Below, one piece after another: positions 1 to 11,037 of a stretch of 64,000 bases of DNA. Location: the NCBI GenBank assembly GCA_032768795.1, contig CP136492.1:496001-560000 (forward strand). The letters run 5' to 3'. The stretch's first letter is position 1. Each line of letters starts with the position of its first letter. This DNA is from Tremella fuciformis. Taxonomy: Eukaryota > Basidiomycota > Tremellomycetes > Tremellales > Tremellaceae. Below the pieces are notes generated by a model. It was not told the DNA's origin and made no database searches. It was given only the letters and a program-made list of their open reading frames with translations. A program made the translations under genes and the position numbers.

Positions 1-1163
1 CCGGTGTTGCGACTCGTTGCTCGGCGGTTTGGGTTGTCGAGTGCGCCAATAGTAGTGGCTCGAGGGCGGTGGACATCTTTGAACAGGCTAGCCGGACCGT
101 ACAAGCCGGCGAGGTGGGAGCTGGAAGCATAAGGGGCGTCATAGACGGCCAGCTGCTCGATGGCACCGGCGAGATCATCTTCGGGAGCCGCGCCATAGTT
201 CTGGTGGTCTTTGCCGTAAGGGGAGGGCTGCGTGATGGAGGGCCGGAATGCTTGGCGATTAAAGTTGGACACGGTACTGGCTCGTAATCGACTGGCCGGT
301 CCGTTGTTCGCAATGGCCCTCTGGGCCTGCGTGCGAAGCTCGGACATGGAAGCAGGCGGAAGTTGAGCATCACCACCTTCGGCAAGCCCCAGATAGTCGA
401 GGGTGGAGAACTGCAAATCGTCGGCGGCGAGAGTCCCGTTGGAGCCAGAAGGCGACGTAAAGTCCATCTCGTCTTCGGCTCGGGCTGTCGCCTGTCCCAA
501 AGGTGAACGAGAGGGGTTGGACGCCGGCGCGGGCGCAAAGAGGGATGCGCCGTACCCGTTACCGAGTGGTCGTTGCAGCGAAGTGAGGGATCCCGAGCGC
601 ACACGAGTAGCAGTGGTGGGAGTTTCGAGGTTCGCAGCAGACGAGGCGGTGTGACGGAGAGCCGGCCTCGAAGGGTTCGGTGCGGAATTTGGGTAGGCAG
701 GCGACAAGGCCGAGGTGCGAGCGTTGTTGAGGGGGGTGGATGATGGCAGTTCGTCAGGGACTATACGTTGGGCTGGGAGGCTCGAGGGCAAGGTGCTGCG
801 CAGTGTCAGCTGTGCCCACGTGTGCGTGCGTATCAAGTGATGGTGAGGAAGGAGGGGAGGAAGCACTTACCCGGCCCTTGCTCGCCTATACCCTCCCGCG
901 ATGGAATGTGCGGGCTCCGTATCGTCGTCACCGTCGTCGTCGTCACCGAGATTCGGCTTGAAGATGGGCACGGGCACGGGCACGCCGACCTCGTCCTCGA
1001 TGATCTCCCTGGCCCGCCTGGCATACGCTGCGCTCGGCGCGGGCGGGGGCGTGCGCCCTTCGCGGCTTCTCAGACTGGTGACGCCCACACTCTCAGGCGA
1101 CAGCCCGTTCCCGCTTCCGCTGCCGCTGGCGGGCCTCTGTCCTATCGGGCGGGGTGGAGACAT
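1..1163 (-). CDS. Jsn1/Puf2-type RNA-binding protein, N-terminal part (runs off left edge)
   Basis: The gene starts at the ATG at 1161-1163. One intron (870-796, GTAAGT donor, GCTGAC branch, GCGCAG acceptor) separates exon 1 from exon 2, which stays open to base 1. The visible part is a low-complexity Ser/Pro-rich N-terminus with an acidic stretch (DDDDGDDD). In order it shows RARAGTLPSSLP, RVRSGSLTSL, STLDYLGL, RLRASTVS and RPRATTIGALDNPNRR. As I recall the family, this series of basic-Ser motifs plus LDYLGL is typical of fungal Jsn1/Puf2-like proteins ahead of their RRM and pumilio repeats, which would lie outside this window. Such proteins bind mRNA 3' UTRs, often of membrane-protein messages. 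The identification rests on these linker motifs only, because no RRM or PUF repeat is visible here. Confidence 0.6.
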
Positions 1164-2505
1164 GGTGGTCGCTACCGAGTAGGGTGTGATTGCGCTGGAG
1201 ACCTTTTAAACAGATGCCCAGCGTCAAAGGGAGGGCGGTCGTGGAGCGACGAGCGGCTAGCGAGGTGGATGAACGGGAGCGAGTCCGTTTATATAACTCT
1301 GAGTCAGAGGAGGGGTGCGAAGGGAGCGTGCCGGGCTGGCCGGGCACTGTGCAGTAGGCAGTGAAGGGTGGTCGTGGAAGGATTATAGCAAGTGTGCAGG
1401 TGCAGTGTCGAGAGCGTCGGTCGTGTCGTCGTGAAGCGATGTCGTGAGCAGCGCCGCAGCCGCCTGTGCCATGAAAGCAGCGGCGGCGGATGTGGTGGTC
1501 GTCGTGAAGGCAGGCAGATCTCTGTTTTAGGTCAGGGCGAGAGAGCACTGCCCCTCGCCTCGTTGAGAGTACTGTACCAGCCCAGCGTAGCGATCGGGGG
1601 TCAAGGGAGTAGGGAGGAAGGAGGGTTTCAGCAATATAAAACGGGTGGTGGGCGATGAAACGGGGCAGCGCGCGGTCCGAGCTGAGCGTGATACTGGTCT
1701 AACACTAGGCGATGACACCGAGGGGAGAGCGAGATGCTGGCTATTAGGGATGAGGATGGGGACGCAAGTGAGACAGAGAGACACCGCAGTTCGCAGCTTC
1801 CAAAGGGGGGCAAGAGGGTACTCGGGTATCACGTGAATAAGGTGGCAGGTGGCAGAACCTCATGATGGTGGTGGGGGATATGCATGCTATATCGAGCAGA
1901 CAGAGGAGTAGGAGCAAGAGAGCGCACTCGTCGGCGCTGCTCAGAGCTGACAAAGAGGAAACAATATGTCGGGCAGCAGCAGGAGAAGAAAAGGCAGACG
2001 CAGTTCGTCGGATGACCCGGCATGGCATGGCGAGTTTAGAGATAGGCTATCTTCATTCACTTAGGGATCAAGATAGACCCCTGCGCCCGGGATCGCCCGC
2101 TGCACTCGTCTCCACCTGAACGGGACAGTCCTCGCTGTCAAAAGTACCTTGGTCGCCATCATGAGTGTAACGGCGACACCGCTTGGTGCCTGAAACAGTT
2201 GAAACCCCGTTACATCTTACGTCATCACGCCATCTCGTACAGCCAGCGGTCAATTGAGACCGTCATCCGCCATTCCTATCTCTCCTCTATTCCTAGCAGC
2301 GGCTGGGCGAGATGGACACCTATCACAGGCGACGGAGAGAGCACAGCTGACCGCTTGGCGCTGACGGCCATGGATCTCTCTCACCGGGCTCAGCTCCCTA
2401 ACGACAGATATAGATACCCAGGGCCCATGGCCAGCTGCTCTCTTCAAGCTTCCCACCTACTTGCACCGTCTGACCTCGCTCACTCTTGATTGATTCACAG
2501 CTACG
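1164..2505. other. Intergenic region between divergent genes
   Basis: This is 1.3 kb between the Jsn1-like gene (minus) and the BRI3-like gene (plus). It contains only short overlapping ORFs without family resemblance and purine-rich stretches. It probably holds both promoters and 5' UTRs. I see no convincing gene in it. Confidence 0.5.
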
Positions 2506-3157
2506 ATGTGCTGCAAGAACCGAGCTCGACACGAAGAGGCTCAGGCTCTGATCGTCGCGCCTAGCCCTGGGCAGCTCGTCAAAGAGACCGATAACACGTC
2601 CCAGCTCAGCCAGCCCCCGTCGTACAAAGCCGTCATGCGGGCCGACCGCGCCAACGCCCAACTCCCCCAAGCCCCGGAGGAACCCATCCTCATTCCTTCC
2701 GCCGAGGCCCAAGGTCAGCTTCTCCATGTCTACCCTTGGATCAAGCTGATTGACAGCCGCCCCGCTGTCGCTCACCGAGGCGGAGAAGACCTGCCTCGCC
2801 CTCGGCGGCCACGACGAGAAACGCAAGTACGGCGCCGTGGGCATCATAGCGGGAATCGTCTTCTTCCCATGGGGCTTGTTCTGGTCAGCTGTCTTTTTCC
2901 TTACCGCACAGACTGCGCAGCTGACGCGTAGGACGCGGTGCGACTCGTCGGTCGTGTGCAGGCGGTGCCGTACGACTCTTCAACCTAACCATTGTGCGCG
3001 AGACCGACACCCGTACCAGTATCAGAGTATCGGGAACACCGCCGAGGATGAGAACTTCTTGGAGACCGGCGTCACGGCGCACGACTCGTGTCGTGGCTGC
3101 CGCCGGGCGCGCCGTCACCATCGCCGCCACTGTCACCGACACTACCAGGCTTGTTAG
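2506..3157 (+). CDS. Small BRI3-like membrane protein
   Basis: Two short introns fit: 2714-2756 (branch CTGAT, acceptor GACAG) and 2884-2931 (branch GCTGAC, acceptor CGTAG). The joined frame gives a short N-terminal region starting MCCKNRARHEE with PPSY (a PY-type motif). A basic turn (EKRKYGAVG) follows, then one hydrophobic segment (IIAGIVFFPWGLFW) and a Cys-pair tail (RCDSSVVCRRC). This layout resembles brain protein I3 (BRI3)-like membrane proteins. The PPSY and the Cys-rich start could serve Rsp5-type ubiquitin ligase recruitment and palmitoylation, which is inference. The C-terminus is uncertain: after CRRC the frame runs to a stop at 3155-3157, but a CTAAC branch near 2986 suggests another intron could give a shorter tail. 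Confidence 0.5.
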
Positions 3158-3258
3158 CGCAACGAGGATTCACTGGGCGTGGTCGAGGTATACCATACAC
3201 GTAAATACTATATTGCTCTAGACAGGTGATGATATGTGGTATGCCATGAAATCTCGAA

Positions 3259-6200
3259 CTACAACAACCCCTCGCTCTCGTCCGTCTCTTCTTGCACGTG
3301 CCCGACGGCACTCTCTCGCCTGCCCCACCGGCCGGCGCCCTCTCGCCGGTCCATCAGCGCCTTCTCGGCGTTGCTGACCATACTGCTCGTCGACTCCCTT
3401 CTGCCTCCCCAAGACTGCACCTCGAGCGTGGCCGATGCAGCTTGATTCTGCGGAGCGTGGTCCATCTGGGCCTTCCGGGTGAACGAGCCAAACGTCCCGC
3501 TCTCCCGGGCGTCCCACGGCGACGAGTACCCATTGCTCGGACGTTTCTTGCCGACATAGGTCGTATGCCCAAGACTACTGATGCTGCCTTGACTCTTCGG
3601 ACTCGTGGGGCTCGTGGGCGATCGCGGTGTCCCGTAGGCCTGTACATCCGCAAGCGCGCCAGACGTCCGAGGGGCAAGGGCGGCAGTGTACGAGCGCCTC
3701 TTCGACTGCGGCGACGCACGAGCGGGCGATGTACTCCCGCCATGCGCATACGCATGCGCATGCGGCAGGGGCGGGAGCTGAACCTGCGGTCCCGGACCAG
3801 TACGGCCGATACTGCCCGTGCTATGTTTCGACACGGCGGACGCGACTGAAAACTTGCGCAGGGCTTCGTCGCGGGACTCGAGCTGGGCAATCTTGGTCCG
3901 CATACCAGGGAGGATACTCTCCTCGCTCGCCTCGGAGCGGGGCGAGCTGAGCGGAGGACTGGCCATGCCTCCGGCGCGCATGGCGCGAGCCTCCGTATGT
4001 GCGAGGAAGACCTCCTGCGTGGTGAGATGTCCCACAGTCCACGAATCGCGGAACTCTGGGCGGGGAATGTCAATCTTGAGCGTGACGTCGTCTTTGGTCA
4101 ACTTGGGCGAGGAGCCGATGATGTGCGCAGGGGGCGAGGCGATACTGGGCGAGTCGAGCGCGTTCTCATCCGACGACGCAGAGTCGGACGCGACGGATGG
4201 TGCGAGCTCCGGCGGGTGCTCGTCTCCGCTTGACATGGTCGAGTTGGTATTGGACCGCACGGGGATGGGTACCTCGTGGCGGAGGTGAGAGCTGGCGCTG
4301 GCATGCGAGGCCTGCCGAAGCATCGGCTCCCCCGGGCTGACCATTGCCGTGGGGTGTGTGGACCGGGGCGAAAGGCCCGGGGATCCCTTGCGTGGAGACA
4401 GGCGTAGAGGCGCAGTGCCGCGCATGGGCGAGGTGGGCACACCAAGCGACGGACGGCGCTTGTCATAAGCGGCGTTAGCCAAGGCCGTATCGACCGGTCG
4501 TAGAGGTGAAGGAGCCGTGGGCGTGCTGGACGATTCGCGGCGCATGGTGTAGCCAGGCTGGAGCTGCGGTATAGAGCCCCGCCTACTTCCATTGGAGGAG
4601 GGGTATGGGTATCCCTCATTCGACGAGCGCCTCTCGGGCGAGGCCAATGCCCCGCTCGACGTTGACGGCCGCCTGCCGGTGGACTGGTGCGAGAGGGGTA
4701 GAGAGCCGCCCCGGGGGACCATGAGGCGGTTATTCTTGTTCGGTAGCGCCTGAGCGGCGGGCATGACTCTTGGCGGCAGGCGGATGCTGAAGTTACGCTT
4801 GACGGCTTCGGTGACTGTTCCAAGTTCAGACTCTGCGTCGCCCGAATTGCCCGAGATTGCAGAGTTGGCGAAGGAGCCATAGATGGAGCGCGTGGCGCCG
4901 ATGTGTTCTTCTCGCGACGAGTAGCCCAAGGGGGGGACGCCGAGGCGAGGCGACGTGCCACCCTCGATCTCTTCGGAATAGTCAAACATCTGCGGAGAGG
5001 ACGGCGGAAGGGACAGGGACGGTTCAGACGGTGGAGAGATGAGGTGCTCGAGCAGAGTTTCGTTACCAGGGATCCCATCGCCCTCTTCTGGGATGTCCGG
5101 TAGATCCTCCAAGAACGTCTCGTCGCCTTCGCCCCCATCGGCCTCGTCATGATGATCCTCCTGATCGTAATGAGAGGCATCGCCCGGTGTTCCTATGTCG
5201 ATCTCTCGCACCGCAGGAGGATGGTCCAGCTCCGACTGTTGGCCAGCATCGTGTTCGTCCTCATCCACTTCAGCCTGGTCAGTGATCGTGTCCAGCTCCC
5301 GCGCTCGCGCCGAGAGCGAAGGCGAGTTAATCTTCTCACACTCTGTCGAGAGCCTCGAGCGGGTCGAAACCGGAGACAATGATCCCGCCTCGGGTTTCTG
5401 CAGCGTGCGGCGACTCGAGATGGTCCTCTGATCACCTGTGTGCACTGACGAGGCACGAGGAGTACCGCCCATCTCATACTGCTCCTCTGAGGGTGTGCCA
5501 AACGGCTTAAACTCGCCCTCGGGAGCAGGACTCATGCCTTCCTCGGCAGCCCTGGCCGCGGCCTCCGCCTCCGCCTCGTCCAATCGGGCGATATCTTCTT
5601 GCTCGCGGTCGATAGCTCGGTGAATAGCAGCGAGCGACAGCTGTCGCGCGGTTCTTCGCCGAGCAGCAAGGAGCGCCTTATCCGTCTCGTCTTCCTCTTC
5701 CTCGTCATCATGGTGTTCTTCCTCGTCGCGCTCTTCAGGGGCACTGGACCGGTCAGAGAGGTAAGACATGAGGCGCGAGCCTTTCGGTCGAGCTGGCGCG
5801 CCAGATTTGAAGCTCTCCATTGAGGGTTTTTCGAGCGTATACGTACTTCCCATTGAGATGGGCCGCGAGCGGGGTACCGCCACCCCTGGTTCGCCTTGGG
5901 CTTCTGCACGCTCTCGCCCCGCCGCAAGTAGCGAGTCGATGTGAAGGGTCGTGGACGATGCCCTGGCCGCCGGATTGGACATCATGCTGTTTCCGCCGTT
6001 ACTGATCAGCCTGCGATGGTCATTTGGCTGGAATGAAGAGTCGCCCAGCTCTATTCCTAGTGGCACCTTCGTAGGCTGGGGGACGATCTGCGCAACTGAT
6101 TGTTTGGGCGTGAGGCGGATGCCGTCGCCGGGCATGGGCGGTGGGTCGATCGAGAGGAAGTTGATGAGTGTGATCGGAACATCGACGTAGATGCTGTTGT

Positions 6201-9110
6201 TGACCGTCACGCGTAACGTATACATCACCTCGAGCAGTCGAGTCCGGCGAATAGACACCATCCCACTCTGCACGAGTCAGCCCCTTCGGTCTGCAGGCAG
6301 GGAGGACCCACAGGAATGTGGAGGGATAGATCCCATTGTCCTTTCTCTCCCGGCTCTACACCTGTCCACCATCCCTTGCCTGTGACATGACCAGCACCGT
6401 GGTCTCCAAAGTCCGCCTCGATGATCTCCTCACTGACTTTGCGCCGTTGTGTGCTGGTCTGACAGGCATCGGCATCGGGCTCGGACTTCCGAGCCGACTT
6501 GAACAGTCGGGGCTCAGTGTCGAGGCGCTCATCTGGTCTGAAACACTGGACAGTCTGCAGGAGTGCCAAGTTAAGGCTTTTCACCTAGCAGTCAGCTTCG
6601 TCTCGATTGAGGGAGGTTCGGAGCTCACCTTGCGGTTCGAGTCATTCTTGATGCCCACTTCGCACCACACCCGCTGCCCACTGACCCAGTTGCGCCTGCC
6701 GAGCGCTACACTGAGCTCCACGCGCCCCTTCTCGCCCGTCAAGCTCCAGCCGAGACCCTTTTCGATGATGGCCTCGACCGGCTCTGGCGAGGGCGCAAGC
6801 ACGACAGTCGGGTTGAGGTATGGCAAGACTACGATAGAGCGGTAGAAATGGGCGATACTCCTCTTCCCAGTCGAGGTGAGGTGCAGCTTCACTGAGCCCA
6901 CGACAACGTATCGCACCGATGGGCCGTTGCCCTGAGTGCCGTATGATCCCTTGGCGCCGCCGCCAAGCGGAAGGCGCATGCGAAAAGGTATCGAGTGTGT
7001 CCCCTCGGCCGCCAGACGATACCCTTCCTCGTTCGGCTCGGAGTCGAAGAGCGAATGACGCATGGGCTCGGGCGAAGGATGAGCGAACAGCGGGAGAGCA
7101 TGAGGATGGTGGTAGAAGATATGCCTCGAAGATCCGAGATCTATGATCAGCTGGACGTCTCAACATTGCAGGAAGCTCACCTTCAAAGCCGACCACGCGC
7201 ACTTTCCCGCCACCGATCCTCAGCCCTTCGGATCGCTTGCCGCCATTCACGCGAATGTCCATTCTGCCCCTGACTTCACCTCCTTCGACTACACATTCCC
7301 GCTCCAGGACCACGTCCACCTCGACGCGAGCCTTGCGCTTCTTCGCTGCCTCCACACGGACATGATCCACTGGTCCGCCTGAATCCTGCCATCCTTGCAG
7401 CTCTGGCGCTGGAAGCAGCTTGTCCTTCGAGGCCTTGCGAGACTTCTTGCCCAGCATAACGTCAAGCTCCATGGACGCCCGTTGGTTGTCAGAGGCTGGG
7501 TGAAACAGCGTGCCCTGACGGGCTAGCATTGCCGCGCCGTCTGACAGGCTGCGTGCACGGTGCCCAGTCGTTTTCATGTGCTGCGACATGGTGCTCTCAC
7601 TCCACGGCCGTGATTTGAGGTCGTCATCTTGCTGCTCAATGCCTCCAGCAGATCGCGAGTGAGCCATTGGCGGGGCCGTCATATGCCTCGTGGGCGGATA
7701 TGGCGGGTGACCGTTTGACAGGTTGAGTGGGAGAGGTGTTGGCAGCAAACTGGAACGCAAGCCATCGATCGACTCGCCGGCCTTCCATACTCCGTCTCCA
7801 TTTGGCGAGAAAGCGAGCATCATCCCGCCCTTTTCGGCTGAGAAGAGAACGGCGTTCTTCGAGTGGGTCCCAGTTGAAAGGTCAGACATGCGTTTCGTAC
7901 CGTCGAGAGACGGCCTGGAGGCATGCGTTGGTGGATAGGCGCTATTTCGTCGCTCTTCGGGCACGGACTGGAGGTTGACAGGGCTGGACATTGAGCGAGG
8001 CAGGAGGGAGGAAGACGAGTTGGCTCGGCGATGCTGAGACTCTGCCTGCGGGGATGCGGTGAAGTGGGAGGACGCAGCCGAATCGGAACGATGATGCTGC
8101 TGATAAGACTGCGAGGGAGCACGATGTGGCGGGTTGGGGAAAGATGTTGGCAGACTGCCGAGGGAGTTCTGCGTTGCAGATGTGGACATGGCTGTGGGGG
8201 TCGAGGGAACGGGGAAGGGAATTGGGAGCGTGGACATTGTTGTGCTGCGTGACCGACCACCTGCAGGTTTCTCCGTCGCATTCGTAGCGGTCGACGATTT
8301 GCGCGACAAGGGAGAGACGGGCTCTCGTTGAAGTGGTTCATCATCCTGCCCGGAGAGAGGGACGTATTTACCGCCACTGATCGTAGCCTCTTGTGGCTCT
8401 CCAGCTTTTGACAAACGGCGGAGTAGCTCGGAGCTCTTCGAGGGCCTGATATGACGATTTGCGCTGTTTGTGGTCGCGGTCGAGGTGGTCGAAGGGGTCC
8501 TCGATGGGGCCGGCGCTTTCCATTTCCCCTTTTCCTCCGTTGACAACGGCCTGTCCTGCATGTGCTCCGGCTCTGGCACCCGCTCTCCCGACTGGGTCAG
8601 AGGTGAGCTTGAGCTCACAGAACTGCTAGCTGTATGCCCGCCTGCTCGAGCTCTAGGTCCCATGGGTCTGCTCGGTGAAGGCGGGATCGCGCTGAAACTC
8701 GCAAACCCTTGAGCGGATTGGTGTCGCTGGTGCGTCGGTCTGAGGGAGAAGTTGGGCTGGTACAGCTGCTGCTGCTGCCTTGCTGCTACCTGTCCGGGAG
8801 GAGCATACCGCGCTCGAGGGGGAGAAGGCGAGAGGCCGGGCTGGTACAGCGGCTGACCTCGAGTGTTCGTGACGCCATACTGATCGGGCAGCGGGGCAGC
8901 CAGGAGTATATTGTGCCGCAGAGGTGAAGGATTCGTGTAGGTGGGACGGTTATGGACGCCCATACCTGTCAGCGTGGGCTGATGAGCGCCCCCACCTCCT
9001 CCATATGCAGAGGTCGAGGGGCTCATGTCGGCTGACGGGGGCGAGAGGGTGGAAGTGAAGATGCCTAATCCTTGCGACGAAGGCGTCGGCGAGATGGTGT
9101 GCGGTGGCAT
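3259..9110 (-). CDS. Arrestin-related trafficking adaptor (ART-like), 1907 aa
   Basis: Four exons: 9110-7181, 7140-6629, 6584-6312 and 6267-3259, with 40-44 nt GT-AG introns. Phases are consistent and the model gives 1907 residues. Residues 1 to about 590 are Ser/Pro-rich and probably disordered. The arrestin N domain starts near VEVDVVLERECVVEGGEVRG and continues through HSIPFRMRLPL and SVRYVVVGSVKLHL. The arrestin C domain follows (GWSLTGEKGRVELSV, GQRVWCEVGIKNDS, LLEVMYTLRVTV, VDVPITLINF). About 980 further residues are low-complexity, with acidic and Ser-rich stretches. Fungal ART proteins link plasma-membrane transporters to Rsp5 ubiquitin ligase and endocytosis. I did not find a clear PPxY motif, so ligase recruitment may use another site. 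Both flanking extensions are unusually long for the family. Arrestin identity is well supported; the subfamily is not. Confidence 0.85.
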
Positions 9111-9820
9111 CGCGTCGAGCTCGCTGTGCTGCGGTCAGAGTCGAGTGAGACAGCCGTGGCTGCTGCCGGGTGGCTTGAGCGGGTGGTGCAGTGCACTCTG
9201 GCCTGCGGCGTAGCAGACGCGCTGGCGATTAGAGAGAGTATGACTAGCCAAACTCTTTTCGTGGGCGGTGTTGATTATGAGTGAGCAGCAGCGGCGACAG
9301 CAGCACGCTCGGCAATGTGCTGAATGGCCTTTGCAGGGTCTGGTCAGCTGTGCTCCGCAGGTCCAGCGGTCGCAGAGGCAGGCAGGTCGGTCGCGGCGAC
9401 CAATGGACGGGACCGACGCCTGCAGATCCGTCGGGGTACCTGCCTTGCTTGGGCTGGTGAGTGGGAGTTAACGTCATCTTCTGCCGGATCGCACAATCTG
9501 CACTGCACAGAGCCCGGAAGGGGAGAGACCTCGAGAGAAGAAAGGGGAAGAGATGGCTTGTCTGTTCGACCCGGTCAGAGGGGAAAATCAACAATCCCAT
9601 CTCAACTCTACCGGCTCGTCCCAACCCATGGAAACGAGGGGGCAGGTTACGTAAGTAGCCACGTGTTTGATGTGCCTGAGAATGAGGGCGGAGCTGATAG
9701 GCTCGGTTGGAGATACACCGTATCGTCTTCTCCACAAGCTACCGTTTCTCCTTTCTCTTCTCTTTGTCTTTCGAGCTTTCACCCTACTTACGACGGGCGA
9801 CACGAGCGAAACCGGCCAGG
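9111..9820. other. Intergenic region
   Basis: This 710-bp stretch separates the 5' end of the arrestin gene (minus) from the next plus-strand gene. It probably contains both promoters. Several ORFs overlap on both strands but none resembles a known protein. Confidence 0.5.
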
Positions 9821-10842
9821 ATGCTGATGACTGACACGCCGGGCCAGCGGGAGCTGTACGTGATACCTGGTCTTGTCGCTCGGCCGGCTGATATGCAGCG
9901 ATGCCTGTCAGAACTTTTTCAATTCCCAGTCGGACGTCCTGACGGGTACGTTCGGCCTCTCGTCGCCTTGTGGCCGGGCGGGGCATTTATGAAGTCTTTT
10001 AGGTCACTGGCTCACCCGTAGCAATCGTCAAGCACCGCACGAACCGCCGGGGCCAGCTGGGCTGGCTGCACATCGCCACCTTCGACCCCGAAGGGAAACA
10101 TGTAACAATCATGATCCACCCTCCGCCAAAAGAAGACGAGATCAAACTGGAGCTCACCTTCAACCCGCCTATTCGGAGCCCATACGAGGCGCGACCGAGG
10201 CTGCTGACATGGCGAGACCAGGCGTACGCCCACTTTGACGTGGTGCGTTCCCCAAATCCATTTACAGTGGAGTGCAGTTGACGAGTAGCCCAAAAATCCC
10301 GCGATCACCTACTACTCGTACCCCTCGCCATTCCCGTGGCTCGTCCCCATCCTCATTGGCATCGTGCTCCTCTTCTTCGCCATGCTGGGTAAAGGTCAAC
10401 TGGCAGATTGGTGGAGGAGCCAGATCGAGGATTACCTAGGACCATATGCCGTGCGCACAGCGGCGCTCTTTGCGCTGATCACCGTAAGTCTCAGTTGCAT
10501 CTCTATAGACAGACTGAACTGAGGTGTAGCATCTGGGCGAGACGGTGTGGGTCAGCTACCTGTGCCAGAGGCATCGCGTCCCCACGCCCATCGCGGTAAG
10601 TCCTTCAGCTTCTCCAGAACGCAACGATGAGCTGAGATGTAGGCCAAGTGGATCTTATCTGTCGTCCTCGTTGGCGTTGCCGCCCTGACCGAGTTCAACG
10701 AGTGTGGTAAGTGGACTACGAGCTTCACGGGCAGTGCTGACAAGCAGTCGAGTACGAGCGCATCCGCCACATTTACGCCCGGACCGATGTCGGTGCTATC
10801 CCTCCCCGTGTCGGCCCTGCGCCCAAGAGCAAGACGGCCTGA
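9821..10842 (+). CDS. DUF2470/TMEM254-like integral membrane protein
   Basis: The well-supported part begins near 10020 (AIVKHRTNRRGQLGWLHIA). It continues through an EAR-type segment (IRSPYEARPRLLTW), as in the C-terminal half of DUF2470 domains. Two or three hydrophobic helices follow (FPWLVPILIGIVLLFFAML, AALFALITHLGETVW, WILSVVLVGVAAL). The motif order H..E....C......P....KW matches the TMEM254/DUF4499-like membrane module often joined to DUF2470 in fungi. Four introns end this gene cleanly: after FDV, after ALIT, after TPIA and after NEC. The stop is TGA 10840-10842. The first exon (ATG 9821) is doubtful: the GTACGT donor at 9947 does not join in frame with either nearby acceptor, so a weaker donor or another start may be used. 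No MNxDH motif of DUF2470 is visible. Function is unknown. Confidence 0.55.
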
Positions 10843-11037
10843 TCGTGTCGCCCCGTCGTGTCGAAGCAGAAAAGGGAATAGATCATTGTATAATCGTTCA
10901 TGTAATGGAGCAGTGGATGCATACCCTTAGCATCCGATCGGACACCGCGGTCGTTATTCGTACAAGACATCCAAGAAAGTTTCCGCTAATCGGCCAACAA
11001 CGTGCGGGCCAACGGATGTCTGGCCCAGTCCTGACGA

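Noticed and set aside
3354..5180. Minus-strand ORFs of 239 and 360 codons in another frame of the arrestin gene
   Set aside because: They overlap the arrestin exon in a shifted frame and are Arg/Pro/Ser-rich, as expected for an out-of-frame shadow of GC-rich DNA.
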